From Burkholderiales bacterium (GTDB lineage Bacteria; Pseudomonadota; Gammaproteobacteria; Burkholderiales; Burkholderiaceae_C): a DNA stretch of 64,000 nt. Position numbers and translations under genes: made by a program. The notes under the pieces are model-generated. The model was not told the origin of the DNA. It searched no databases and was given only the letters and a program-made list of their open reading frames with translations. Shown here in pieces: positions 53,608 to 62,043 of the stretch (its first letter is position 1; each line of letters starts with the position of its first letter). Where the stretch lies: contig JACPOK010000033.1 of NCBI GenBank assembly GCA_016191525.1, positions 434,001 to 498,000 on the forward strand, written 5' to 3'.

Positions 53608-54396
53608 ATGCTCCGCTTCGCCGCCAACCTGACCATGATGTTCAACGAGGTCCCGTTCCTGGACCGCTTCGAGCTGGCCGCCAGGGCCGGATTCAAGGCC
53701 GTTGAGTTTCTGTTTCCCTACGCCCACCCCGCCGCCGAAATCCGCCAGCTGCTGGACGCCAACGGCCTGCAGCTGGTGCTGCACAACCTGCCCGCCGGTG
53801 ACTGGGACGCGGGCGAGCGCGGCATCGCTTGCCACCCGGAGCGGGTTGAAGAGTTCCGGGCCGGCGTGGCGAAGGCCCTGGTCTATGCCAAGGCGCTGGG
53901 CGTCGGGCAGCTCAATTGCCTGGCGGGCAAGGTCTCGCCAGCCAACGCGTCCGGCGCGCTCGACCCGCGCGTGCGGCAGACCTTGGTGGCCAACCTGCGC
54001 CATGCCGCCGCGCAACTGGGCGATGCCGGGCTGAGGCTGCTGATCGAGCCGATCAACACCTTCGACATCCCCGGCTTCTACCTGAACCGCACCGAGCAGG
54101 CGATCGCGCTGCTGGACGAAGTGGGCGCCGCCAACGCGTTCGTGCAGTACGACATCTATCACGCCCAGCGGATGGAGGGCGAGCTGGCCGCCACGATGAG
54201 CAAGCACCTGGCGCGCATCGGCCACATCCAGCTGGCCGACAACCCCGGGCGCAACGAGCCGGGCACCGGCGAGATCAATTACCCATTCCTGTTCGCACAT
54301 CTCGACCGCATCGGCTACGAGGGCTGGATCGGCTGCGAATACAAGCCCGCCGCGGACACCGTGGCCGGCCTGGGCTGGTTTTCCAAGAACAACTGA
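53608..54396 (+). CDS. hyi: Hydroxypyruvate isomerase
   Basis: 262 residues, TIM-barrel of the AP endonuclease 2-like family. Hyi motifs: RFAANLTMMFNEVPFLDRFELAARAGFKAVEF, LLIEPINTFDIPGFYL, YDIYHAQRMEGEL, IGHIQLADNPGRNEPGTGEINY. The metal-site Glu, Asp, His and Glu residues are all present. It interconverts hydroxypyruvate and tartronate semialdehyde. Eleven bases after gcl. Confidence 0.96.
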   Translation: MLRFAANLTMMFNEVPFLDRFELAARAGFKAVEFLFPYAHPAAEIRQLLDANGLQLVLHNLPAGDWDAGERGIACHPERVEEFRAGVAKALVYAKALGVGQLNCLAGKVSPANASGALDPRVRQTLVANLRHAAAQLGDAGLRLLIEPINTFDIPGFYLNRTEQAIALLDEVGAANAFVQYDIYHAQRMEGELAATMSKHLARIGHIQLADNPGRNEPGTGEINYPFLFAHLDRIGYEGWIGCEYKPAADTVAGLGWFSKNN

Positions 54397-54412
54397 GACA
54401 GGAGCAATTCCA

Positions 54413-55336
54413 ATGACCGCACAACCCCTGAAGATCGGCTTCGTCGGCCTCGGCATCATGGGTGCACCCATGGCCGGGCACCTGATCGAGGCCGGCCACC
54501 AGCTGTTCGTCTTCACGCTGGGCAAGATGCCCGAATCCATCGCCTGCACCAGCGCGACCCAGTGCACCAACGCGCGCGGCGTGGCCGAGCGCGCCGACAT
54601 CATCTTCATCATGGTGCCGGATACGCCGGACGTCGAAGCCGCCCTGTTCGCCGACGGCGGCATCGCGGCGGGCCTGAAGGCCGGCACGGGCACCGGCGCG
54701 CGCAAGGTGGTGGTGGACATGAGCTCCATCTCGCCGATCGCCACCAAGGCGTTTGCGCAGAAGGTCAACGCCCTGGACTGCGACTACCTGGATGCGCCCG
54801 TGTCCGGCGGCGAAGTGGGCGCGAAGAACGCCACGCTGTCCATCATGGTCGGCGGCGATGAAGCCGTCTTCGCCCGCATCAAGCCCCTGTTCGAGCGCAT
54901 GGGCAAGAACATCACGCTGGTGGGCGGCAACGGCGACGGCCAGACCGCCAAGGTGGCCAACCAGATCATCGTGGCGCTGACCATCGAGGCCGTGGCCGAG
55001 GCGCTGCTCTTCGCCTCGAAGGCCGGCGCCGACCCGGCGCGCGTGCGCCTGGCGCTGATGGGCGGCTTCGCCTCCTCCAAGATCCTGGAAGTGCACGGCG
55101 ACCGCATGGTCAAGCGCACCTTCGACCCCGGCTTCCGCATCGAGCTGCACCAGAAAGACCTGAACCTGGCGCTTTCCAGCGCCCGCGCGCTGGGTGTTTC
55201 GCTGCCCAACACGGCCACGGCGCAGGAGCTGTTCAACGCCTGCGCTGCCCATGGCGGCAAGGGCTGGGACCACTCGGCAATGGTTCGCGCGCTGGAAAAG
55301 ATGGCGAACTTCGAGATCGGCCAGAAGCCCGGCTGA
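54413..55336 (+). CDS. glxR: Tartronate semialdehyde reductase (2-hydroxy-3-oxopropionate reductase)
   Basis: 307 residues, beta-hydroxyacid dehydrogenase family. NAD-site IGFVGLGIMGAPMAGHL, substrate-site DYLDAPVSGGEVGAKNATLSIMVGG, catalytic lysine in AKVANQIIVALT, and cofactor-side KDLNLALSSA. It reduces tartronate semialdehyde to glycerate, completing the glycerate pathway from glyoxylate. Sixteen bases after hyi, with AGGAGC upstream. Confidence 0.95.
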   Translation: MTAQPLKIGFVGLGIMGAPMAGHLIEAGHQLFVFTLGKMPESIACTSATQCTNARGVAERADIIFIMVPDTPDVEAALFADGGIAAGLKAGTGTGARKVVVDMSSISPIATKAFAQKVNALDCDYLDAPVSGGEVGAKNATLSIMVGGDEAVFARIKPLFERMGKNITLVGGNGDGQTAKVANQIIVALTIEAVAEALLFASKAGADPARVRLALMGGFASSKILEVHGDRMVKRTFDPGFRIELHQKDLNLALSSARALGVSLPNTATAQELFNACAAHGGKGWDHSAMVRALEKMANFEIGQKPG

Positions 55337-55344
55337 GGGCCAGT

Positions 55345-55402
55345 TCCATCCATAACGTTTTATGGATGGAACCATCAAATACTTTGACTGTTATTAATCG
55401 TT
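55345..55402. promoter_or_regulatory. Shared LysR-type control region, copy 2
   Basis: TCCATCCATAAC, a perfect CCATAA-CGTT-TTATGG palindrome, then ATCAAATACTTTGACTGTTA and TTAATCGTT, matching the gcl control region. A likely -10 (TAGTAT) follows. It sits between glxR and the gene at 55447, so the second operon has its own promoter under the same control. Confidence 0.8.
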
Positions 55403-55446
55403 CGTTGTTTCTAGTATTGGCTTCGAACCCGCAAAGGAGCACCCCC

Positions 55447-55770
55447 ATGAAGACCCGCCACACCGCCGCCGCCGATCCCTGCGCAGAAGCGCACCGCCAC
55501 GCGTACAACGCCGCCTTCGAGGAGCTGGGCCTGGCGTGGCACTGGGATGCGGCCACCTATGCCCGCCTGCAGTCGGACAGTACAAGCGCCGTGCGCATCT
55601 ACCTGCTGACGGAGCAGGCCCACCTGCTGCGCGCCTACGAGGAATCGTTCCTGGTGGAAGCCATCGAGGCGGCCAAGGCGCGCTGCTACGAGAGCATGGC
55701 GCGCAACCCCGCGCGCCACGCCCCCTGGGCCATCTGGGCCGGCGGCACCCCGGCCCGCCTGGCGGCCTAA
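55447..55770 (+). CDS. Hypothetical protein in the glyoxylate-linked operon
   Basis: 107 residues from ATG 55447, with AAAGGAGC upstream. Predicted helical. Noticeable stretches are AYNAAFEELGLAWHWDAATYARL and LTEQAHLLRAYEESFLVEAIEAAKARCYESM. I do not recognise a family, although the placing of His, Trp and Glu residues suggests a bound ligand. It opens an operon with an FAH-family protein and a ketopantoate-reductase-like protein and shares its control region with gcl, so it should be expressed with glyoxylate metabolism. Confidence 0.65.
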   Translation: MKTRHTAAADPCAEAHRHAYNAAFEELGLAWHWDAATYARLQSDSTSAVRIYLLTEQAHLLRAYEESFLVEAIEAAKARCYESMARNPARHAPWAIWAGGTPARLAA

Positions 55771-55786
55771 CACACCGAAAGCCGCC

Positions 55787-56554
55787 ATGCCGATCCACTG
55801 GGTACGTTTTGAACACGCCGGCGCCATCGGCTTCGGCACGCTGGAAGCAGGCCGTGTGCGGGTGTGCGAGGGCGACATGTTCGACAGCCCCGCACCCACC
55901 GAGCAATTGCTGCCGCTGGCCGATGTGCGCCTGCTGATGCCGGTCGTGCCGACCAAGGTGCTGGCCCTGTGGAACAACTTCCACGCGCTGGGCGCCAAGC
56001 TGAACCTGCCGGTGCCGGCCGAGCCGCTGTACCTGCTGAAGTCGCCCAATTCGTTCATGGGCCCCGGTGAGACCATCCGCAAGCCTGCCGGCGACGGCAA
56101 GGTGGTTTTCGAAGGCGAGCTGGGCATCGTGATCGGCAAGACCTGCAAGGCCGTGCCCCCGGCGCGCGCCATGGAGCAGGTATTCGGTTTTACCTGCGCC
56201 AACGACGTTACGATGGCCGACATCCTCAACCGCGATGCCTCCTTCGCGCAATGGGTACGCGCCAAGGGTTTCGATACCTTTTGCCCGTTCGGCCCAGTGG
56301 TGGCCACGGGCCTGGAGCCCGGCAAGCTGGCGGTGCGCACCATCCTCAATGGCGAAGTGCGGCAGGACTACCCGATCAGCGACATGCGCTTCTCGGTGGC
56401 GCAACTGGTCAGCATGATCTCGCAGGACATGACCCTCTACCCTGGCGATATCATCCTGTGCGGCACCTCTGTAGGTGTCGGATCCATGAAACCTGGCAGC
56501 ACTGTGGAAGTCGACATCGCCGGTGTCGGCCGGCTGACCAACCGGTTCGAATAG
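55787..56554 (+). CDS. Fumarylacetoacetate hydrolase family protein
   Basis: 255 residues. The FAH C-terminal domain fold shows KSPNSFMGPGETI, the metal-binding VVFEGELGIVIGK, ANDVTMADIL, and ILCGTSVGVGSMKPGSTVEVDI. The N-terminal domain is short, as in the 2-hydroxyhepta-2,4-diene-1,7-dioate isomerase and acylpyruvase-like group. It probably cleaves or decarboxylates a beta-diketo or oxo acid; the substrate is not identifiable. Sixteen bases after the hypothetical gene. Confidence 0.9.
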   Translation: MPIHWVRFEHAGAIGFGTLEAGRVRVCEGDMFDSPAPTEQLLPLADVRLLMPVVPTKVLALWNNFHALGAKLNLPVPAEPLYLLKSPNSFMGPGETIRKPAGDGKVVFEGELGIVIGKTCKAVPPARAMEQVFGFTCANDVTMADILNRDASFAQWVRAKGFDTFCPFGPVVATGLEPGKLAVRTILNGEVRQDYPISDMRFSVAQLVSMISQDMTLYPGDIILCGTSVGVGSMKPGSTVEVDIAGVGRLTNRFE

Positions 56555-56580
56555 CAAAATACTTTCTTGAGGGAGCGCGC

Positions 56581-57594
56581 GTGAAGATTGCAATCATCGG
56601 GGCCGGGGCCATCGGCGGCTACGTGGGCGTGAAGCTCGCGCTGGCCGGGGAAGACGTCACCTTCATCGTGCGGGGTGCCAACCTCGAGGCCATCCGCAAG
56701 AATGGCATGAAGCTGGTCATGCACGACGGCACTGAGCACGTGGCCGCGAACGTCAAGGCCACCAACGATTACGCCGAGGCCGGTCCGCAGGACGTGGTGA
56801 TCCTGGCCATGAAGGCCCACCAGGTCGAGGCGGTGGCGCGCGACATGCCCAAGCTGCTCGGCCCCGACACCGCCGTGGTGACCATGCAGAACGGCATTCC
56901 CTACTGGTACTTCCACAAGCACGGCGGGCCGCTCGACGGCAGTTCCGTGCGCAGCGTGGACCCCAGCGGGCTGCTGGCCGAGATGATCCCGCCGCGGCGC
57001 GTGATCGGCTGCGTTGTGTACCCGGCTTCCGAGCTGGTGGCGCCAGGCGTCGTCAGGCACATCGAGGGCGACCGCTTCCCGGTGGGCGAGCTGGACGGCT
57101 CTTCCAGCGAACGCGTCACCCGCATTTCGGAATGCTTCACCAGGGCCGGTTTCAAGGCCCCGGTGCTGGACAACATCCGTGCCGAGATCTGGCTCAAGCT
57201 GTGGGGCAACCTCACCTTCAACCCCATCAGCAGCCTGGCGCATTCCACCCTGGTGGACATCTGCCAGTACCCCCTGTCGCGCGAGCTGGCGGCCAACATG
57301 ATGCGCGAAGCCCAGGACGTGGCCCACAAGCTGGGCATCCAGTTCCGGGTGACGCTGGACAAGCGCATCGCCGGCGCCGAAAAGGTCGGCAAACACAAGA
57401 CGTCCATGCTGCAGGACATCGAGGCCGGCCGCGCGCCGGAAATCGACGCGCTGGTGGGCTCGGTGGTGGAGCTGGGCCGCATGACCCAGACGCCCACCCC
57501 GCACATCGACACCGTCTATGCCCTGGTCAAGCTGCTGGGCAAGACCATCGAGGACGAAGGTGGCCGCGTGCGGATGGAAGCCGCCATCGCCTGA
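56581..57594 (+). CDS. Ketopantoate reductase-like 2-dehydropantoate 2-reductase family protein
   Basis: 337 residues from GTG 56581 with GAGGGAG upstream. The NAD(P)-binding N-terminus is KIAIIGAGAIGGYVGVKLALAG; MQNGIPYW and a catalytic lysine (IWLKLWGNLTFNPISSL) match PanE, with the C-terminal helix SMLQDIEAGRAPEIDALVG. Its place with FAH and glyoxylate genes suggests reduction of a 2-oxo acid other than ketopantoate. It is the last gene of the operon and converges on the PhnD-like gene. Confidence 0.85.
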   Translation: MKIAIIGAGAIGGYVGVKLALAGEDVTFIVRGANLEAIRKNGMKLVMHDGTEHVAANVKATNDYAEAGPQDVVILAMKAHQVEAVARDMPKLLGPDTAVVTMQNGIPYWYFHKHGGPLDGSSVRSVDPSGLLAEMIPPRRVIGCVVYPASELVAPGVVRHIEGDRFPVGELDGSSSERVTRISECFTRAGFKAPVLDNIRAEIWLKLWGNLTFNPISSLAHSTLVDICQYPLSRELAANMMREAQDVAHKLGIQFRVTLDKRIAGAEKVGKHKTSMLQDIEAGRAPEIDALVGSVVELGRMTQTPTPHIDTVYALVKLLGKTIEDEGGRVRMEAAIA

Positions 57595-57609
57595 CGGCGG
57601 ACCGCCCCC

Positions 57610-58509
57610 TCAGGGGCCCGTAGCCAGCGCCTTCTTCATCGCCACCACCGTCGCTTCGTCGGGGGTGGCGAAGTCGTATTTGCCGCCCAGGTCCAGCGCC
57701 TTCATCAAGCCCGCCTCGTTCGACTTCAGCGCCAGGAACTTGGCCGCCGCTTTCTTTACGGCATCCGCGGGCGCATTGGGGTGGGCATAGAACCCGTAGC
57801 CCCAGCTGGGGTTGCTGGCCGGCACGATCACCAGCTGCGCCATGTGGATTTTTTCGTCCGTGCCGGTGTGGGTCTTCATGGTGGAGCCCTGGGCGGTCTG
57901 CAGCCGGGTGATCAGGCCGGCCCAGCGGTCGGGCTGCCAGTGGAACGCGGCCTTGGTGGGCAGGTAGCTCTGGCCCAGCCCCTGCTGGGGCAGCACCTCC
58001 ACCACTGTGCCGCACAGGTTCTCGGCCTTGACCAGCGAGGTGGTCACGCCGCTTTTCATGCCGAAGCAGCTGGTGGACTTGAGCTTGGCCCGCACCTTGG
58101 CCTGGTCCGCCGCCGGGAGCTTGCTGATCTCCACCGGCTTGCCGTCCTTCACCGTGCCCACGTCAGCCAGGATCAGCACCGCCGACTGGATGGGGTCGAT
58201 GTTGACGGCCACGGGCTTGTAGCCCGAGGCCAGCCCCACCACCGGGTTGCCATAGATCCAGCACGGTGTCGGCGTGCGCTTGATGGCCGCAATCACGTCC
58301 TGTGTCTCGCGCACGTTCAGCACCGGAGCCACGGACAGGCCGCTGGGCTTCACGAAGTCGATCAGCTCCTTGAGGGCACTCTCGGTCTGGGAGGATCCCT
58401 CCCCCCGTATGACCTGCGGGTTGAGGTAGAGCCCCCCCTCGCAGGATTGCGCTTTCGCGGGAAGGGCGCAGGCGGCAAGGCCTGCCAGAAGCAGCATCTG
58501 TTTCATCAT
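57610..58509 (-). CDS. PhnD-like periplasmic binding protein
   Basis: 299 residues with a Sec signal (MLLLAGLAACALPAKAQ). The body resembles the phosphate/phosphite/phosphonate-binding (PhnD) or ABC-type tungstate-like solute fold: VNIDPIQSAVLILADVGTV, TSCFGMKSGVTTSLVKAENLCG, QQGLGQSYLPTKAAFHWQ and YGFYAHPNAPADAVKKAAAKFLAL. Several cysteines (22, 83, 148, 166) may form disulfides. No permease or ATPase gene is adjacent, so it may act with a distant transporter or as a sensor. The ligand is unknown. Confidence 0.6.
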   Translation of the reverse strand: MMKQMLLLAGLAACALPAKAQSCEGGLYLNPQVIRGEGSSQTESALKELIDFVKPSGLSVAPVLNVRETQDVIAAIKRTPTPCWIYGNPVVGLASGYKPVAVNIDPIQSAVLILADVGTVKDGKPVEISKLPAADQAKVRAKLKSTSCFGMKSGVTTSLVKAENLCGTVVEVLPQQGLGQSYLPTKAAFHWQPDRWAGLITRLQTAQGSTMKTHTGTDEKIHMAQLVIVPASNPSWGYGFYAHPNAPADAVKKAAAKFLALKSNEAGLMKALDLGGKYDFATPDEATVVAMKKALATGP

Positions 58510-58807
58510 GTCTTGTCTCCAGTAATACGCCGTGGCCCGGTACTGGCGGCACGGCTTTTTTTTGCATCCTTGACGCTTCGGACCATACTAGGTCAGAAGC
58601 GAACGCCCCATCAAAGTACGCAATGGGCGTGGGGCCATTTTCTCCGGACAAACCCTCAGACAGCCTGAGAATTGAGCAATCTTGACCCTCGTCAAGAGAC
58701 ACTGGGCGGCTGTGCGGGAACATGGCTTGCTGGAGCGGCGAAGCTAGTACCAAAGGCACCCGGGCGATCGCTTCCAAACGGTAACGCAGACCTCAAGGAG
58801 ACAAGAA
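58510..58807. other. Intergenic promoter region of the PhnD-like and tctCBA genes
   Basis: 298 bases without a gene. It carries the FNR-type dyad at 58682-58695 and, beyond it, candidate -10 sequences (GAACAT at 58718-58723, TAGTAC at 58745-58750). TCAAGGAGACAAG supplies the ribosome binding site for tctC. No other ORF of note. Confidence 0.6.
58682..58695. promoter_or_regulatory. FNR-type dyad upstream of tctC
   Basis: TTGAC-CCTC-GTCAA, perfect five-base arms with a four-base spacer, the form bound by FNR/FixK-class proteins. The same dyad lies before oxc at 62719, and an FNR-like regulator gene lies at 62044. Confidence 0.75.
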
Positions 58808-59812
58808 ATGAAAAAACCATTTTCCAGAATCATGTGCGGCGTGGCAGCCGCCGCCATGATGGCCCTCGCACCCGTGGCGCACGCCGCGTGGGAGCCGACC
58901 AAGCCGGTCGAGTTCGTCGTTCCCGCCGGCACCGGCGGCGGCGCCGACCAGATGGCCCGCCTGATCCAGGGCATCGTCATCAAGTACAAGCTGATGAAGG
59001 AGCCGATGATCGTCGTGAACAAGTCGGGCGGCGCCGGCGCCGAAGGCTTTCTCGACGTCAAGGGCGCCAAGGGCGATCCGCACAAGCTGGTCGTGACGCT
59101 GTCCAACCTGTTCACCACGCCGCTGGCGACCGGTGTGCCCTTCAATTGGCGCGACATGACGCCGGTGTCGATGATGGCGCTGGACCAGTTCGTTCTGTGG
59201 GTCAACGCCGAGACGCCCTACAAGAGCGCCAAGGAATTCCTGGACGCCGCCAAGGCGGCCGGCCCCAGCAAGATCAAGATGGGCGGCACCGGCTCCAAGC
59301 AGGAGGACCAGATCCTCACCGTGGGCATCGAAAAGGCCACCGGCACCAAGTTCATCTACGTGCCGTTCAAGGGCGGCGGCGAAGTCGCGGTGCAGCTGGT
59401 GGGCAAGCACATCGACTCCACCGTGAACAACCCGATCGAGGCCGTGGCCCAGTGGCGCGCCGGCCAGCTGCGCGCGCTGTGCGTGTTTGACGCCAAGCGC
59501 ATGCCCTACAAGACCAAGGTGACCGACAAGCTGTCCTGGGGCGACATCCCCACCTGCAAGGAAGCCGGCGTGCCCACCGAATACACCATGCTTCGCGGCG
59601 TGTTCATGGCACCGGGCGTGACCAAGGAACAGACTGAGTTCTACGTGAACATGCTCAAGAAGGTGCGTGACACGGCCGAGTGGAAGGACTACATGGAAAA
59701 GGGCGCGTTCAACCAGACCGCCATGACCGGTGACGACTTCGCCAAGTGGCTGGGCGCCGCCGAAAACCAGCATCGCGAGCTGATGAAGGAAGCCGGCTTC
59801 ATCGCGAAGTAG
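58808..59812 (+). CDS. tctC: Tripartite tricarboxylate transporter substrate-binding protein (Bug/TctC family)
   Basis: 334 residues with a Sec signal ending APVAHA. The Bug fold shows FVVPAGTGGGADQMARLIQG, VNKSGGAGAEGFLDVKGAKGDPHKL, MGGTGSKQEDQIL and YVPFKGGGEVAVQLVGKHIDSTVNNP. It captures a carboxylate in the periplasm for the TctAB permease. Position beside oxc and shared FNR-type control make oxalate or a related acid the likely ligand, but this is inference. tctB follows after 119 bases. Confidence 0.92.
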   Translation: MKKPFSRIMCGVAAAAMMALAPVAHAAWEPTKPVEFVVPAGTGGGADQMARLIQGIVIKYKLMKEPMIVVNKSGGAGAEGFLDVKGAKGDPHKLVVTLSNLFTTPLATGVPFNWRDMTPVSMMALDQFVLWVNAETPYKSAKEFLDAAKAAGPSKIKMGGTGSKQEDQILTVGIEKATGTKFIYVPFKGGGEVAVQLVGKHIDSTVNNPIEAVAQWRAGQLRALCVFDAKRMPYKTKVTDKLSWGDIPTCKEAGVPTEYTMLRGVFMAPGVTKEQTEFYVNMLKKVRDTAEWKDYMEKGAFNQTAMTGDDFAKWLGAAENQHRELMKEAGFIAK

Positions 59813-59931
59813 GCCTGGGCAGCGCGGGCCGGCGCGCCGGCCCCGGGGGACGGGCCGCGAACGCCGGCCGCCCTCATTCAACTTTTTTTGCCCTGCTGTT
59901 TGGGGCCTTTTTCACCTGACAGGAGTTCCTG

Positions 59932-60450
59932 ATGGAACCACAAGAGCAATCGGACGGCGAGCGTACCGGCGTGCGTACCCATGTCGTGGAGGCCGTCGTC
60001 GCCTTCCTGATCATCGTCATGGGCGCGGTCGTCGTCCAGGGCAGCCGCGCCCTGGGCTCGGGCTGGACCAGCGATGGCCCCGGATCGGGTTACTTCCCCT
60101 TCTACATCGGCCTCATCCTGTGCATCGCGGGCGCGGGCACGATGTTCCAGGCCCTGGTGGGCAAGAACCGCAATACCGAGATCTTCGTGGACAGCGAACA
60201 GCTCAAACGGGTGCTGCAGGTGCTGGTCCCGGCCGTGATCTACGTGCTGGCCGTGCAGTTCCTCGGCCTGTACGTCGCCTCGGCGATCTACATCGCCCTG
60301 TTCATGATCGTGCTGGGCAAGTACTCGCCCCTCAAGAGCGTGATCGTGGCGCTGGCCGTCAACGTCATCTTCTTTTTCATGTTCGAAGTCTGGTTCAAGG
60401 TGCCCCTGTTCAAGGGTGAGCTTGATCCGCTTCGCTTCCTCGGCTACTGA
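59932..60450 (+). CDS. tctB: Tripartite tricarboxylate transporter small membrane subunit
   Basis: 172 residues with four membrane segments (about 19-38, 55-75, 96-115, 125-160). The family's GPGSGYFPFYIGLILCIAGAGTMFQAL stretch identifies TctB. Works with TctA. CAGGAGTTCCTG precedes ATG 59932. Confidence 0.88.
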   Translation: MEPQEQSDGERTGVRTHVVEAVVAFLIIVMGAVVVQGSRALGSGWTSDGPGSGYFPFYIGLILCIAGAGTMFQALVGKNRNTEIFVDSEQLKRVLQVLVPAVIYVLAVQFLGLYVASAIYIALFMIVLGKYSPLKSVIVALAVNVIFFFMFEVWFKVPLFKGELDPLRFLGY

Positions 60451-60471
60451 GCCCCACTACAAGAGACTGGC

Positions 60472-62001
60472 ATGGAAGAACTCAACGCGTTATTTCACGG
60501 CTTCAGCGTCATCCTGACGCCGATGAACATGGTCCTGATGATGGTGGGCATCATCCTGGGTGTGCTGATCGGGGTGCTGCCCGGGCTGGGCGGCGCCAAC
60601 GGCGTGGCCATCCTGCTGCCCCTGACATTCACGATGTCGCCGACCTCGGCGATCATCATGCTGTCGTGCATCTACTGGGGCGCCCTGTTCGGCGGCGCCA
60701 TCACCTCCATCCTGTTCAACATCCCGGGCGAGCCCTGGTCGGTGGCCACCACCTTCGACGGCTATCCGATGGCGCAGAACGGGCAGGCGGGGGCGGCACT
60801 GACGGCGGCGTTCACGTCCTCCTTCGTGGGCGCTTTCGTGGCGGTAGTGATGATCACCTTCCTGGCACCGCTGGTGGCCAAGTTCGCGCTGAAGTTCGGG
60901 CCGCCCGAATACTTCGCCGTGTACCTGCTGACCTTCTGCAGCTTCGTCGGCATGGGCAAGGGCTCGCCCTTCAAGATCCTGGCCTCGATGGCGATCGGGT
61001 TCGCGCTGGCCGCGGTGGGCATGGACACGGTCACGGGCCAGCTGCGCCTGACCTTCGGCATTCCCGACCTGATGCGCGGCTTCGACTTCCTGATCGGCGT
61101 GATCGGCCTGTTCGGCATCGGCGAAATCCTGATCTCGATGGAAGAAGGCCTGGCCTTCTCGGGCAAGAGCGCCAAGATCGACCCCAAGATCGTGCTGCAG
61201 ACCTGGAAGCGCCTGCCCCAGTACTGGATGACCTCGGTGCGCAGCTCGCTGGTGGGCATCTGGATGGGCATCACCCCCGGCGGCGCGACCCCGGCCTCGT
61301 TCATGAGCTACGGCCTGGCCAAGAAGATGTCCAAGAACGGCGCCAACTTCGGCAAGGGCGAAATCGAGGGCGTGATCGCCCCCGAAACGGCGGCCCACGC
61401 GGCCGGCACCAGCGCCCTGTTGCCCATGCTGGCGCTGGGCATTCCCGGCTCCCCCACGGCCGCCGTGCTGCTGGGCGGCCTGCTGATCTGGGGCCTGCAG
61501 CCCGGACCGCTGCTGTTCGTTGAGCAGAAGGACTTTGTCTGGGGCCTGATCGCCTCGATGTACCTGGGCAACCTGGTCGGCCTGATCGTGGTGCTGACGA
61601 CCGTGCCGCTGTTCGCCTCCATCCTGCGCATCCCCTTCTCCATCATCGCCCCGGTGATCGTGGTGATCTGCGCGATCGGCGCCTTCACCGTCCACAACGC
61701 CATGCTGGACATCTGGTTCATGATGCTGTTCGGCGTGATCGGCTACCTGTTCAAGAAGCTGGACTACCCGCTGGCGCCCCTGGTGCTGGCCCTGGTGCTG
61801 GGCGACAAGGCGGAAGATTCGTTCCGCCAGGCCATGCTGCTGTCGCAAGGCGAAATCTCCATCCTGTGGTCCAACGCGCTGGTCGGCAGCATCTCCACGC
61901 TGGCCCTGGTCCTGCTGCTGTGGCCCCTGCTGTCGAAGGTGCTGCACAAGATCCGGCCGCCCAAACCCAAGGAATTCGCCGCCGAACAGCCGGTGGACTG
62001 A
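60472..62001 (+). CDS. tctA: Tripartite tricarboxylate transporter large membrane subunit
   Basis: 509 residues with about ten to twelve membrane segments. Conserved TctA motifs: GVLIGVLPGLGGANGVAILLPLTF, SILFNIPGEPWSVATTFDGYPMAQNGQAG, GITPGGATPASFMSYGLAKK, GVIAPETAAHAAGTSALLPMLALGIPGSPTAAVLLGGLLIWGLQPGPLLF. It is the ion-coupled carrier of the uptake system. Ends with a bidirectional terminator against the FNR-like gene. Confidence 0.95.
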   Translation: MEELNALFHGFSVILTPMNMVLMMVGIILGVLIGVLPGLGGANGVAILLPLTFTMSPTSAIIMLSCIYWGALFGGAITSILFNIPGEPWSVATTFDGYPMAQNGQAGAALTAAFTSSFVGAFVAVVMITFLAPLVAKFALKFGPPEYFAVYLLTFCSFVGMGKGSPFKILASMAIGFALAAVGMDTVTGQLRLTFGIPDLMRGFDFLIGVIGLFGIGEILISMEEGLAFSGKSAKIDPKIVLQTWKRLPQYWMTSVRSSLVGIWMGITPGGATPASFMSYGLAKKMSKNGANFGKGEIEGVIAPETAAHAAGTSALLPMLALGIPGSPTAAVLLGGLLIWGLQPGPLLFVEQKDFVWGLIASMYLGNLVGLIVVLTTVPLFASILRIPFSIIAPVIVVICAIGAFTVHNAMLDIWFMMLFGVIGYLFKKLDYPLAPLVLALVLGDKAEDSFRQAMLLSQGEISILWSNALVGSISTLALVLLLWPLLSKVLHKIRPPKPKEFAAEQPVD

Positions 62002-62003
62002 TG

Positions 62004-62031
62004 AAAAAAGCCCCGCTCGCGGGGCTTTTTT
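62004..62031. terminator. Bidirectional Rho-independent terminator
   Basis: AAAAAAGCCCCGCTCGCGGGGCTTTTTT: a GCCCCGC/GCGGGGC stem with A- and T-runs on both sides, placed between the convergent tctA and FNR-like genes. Confidence 0.95.
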
Positions 62032-62043
62032 CTGCCTGCCATC

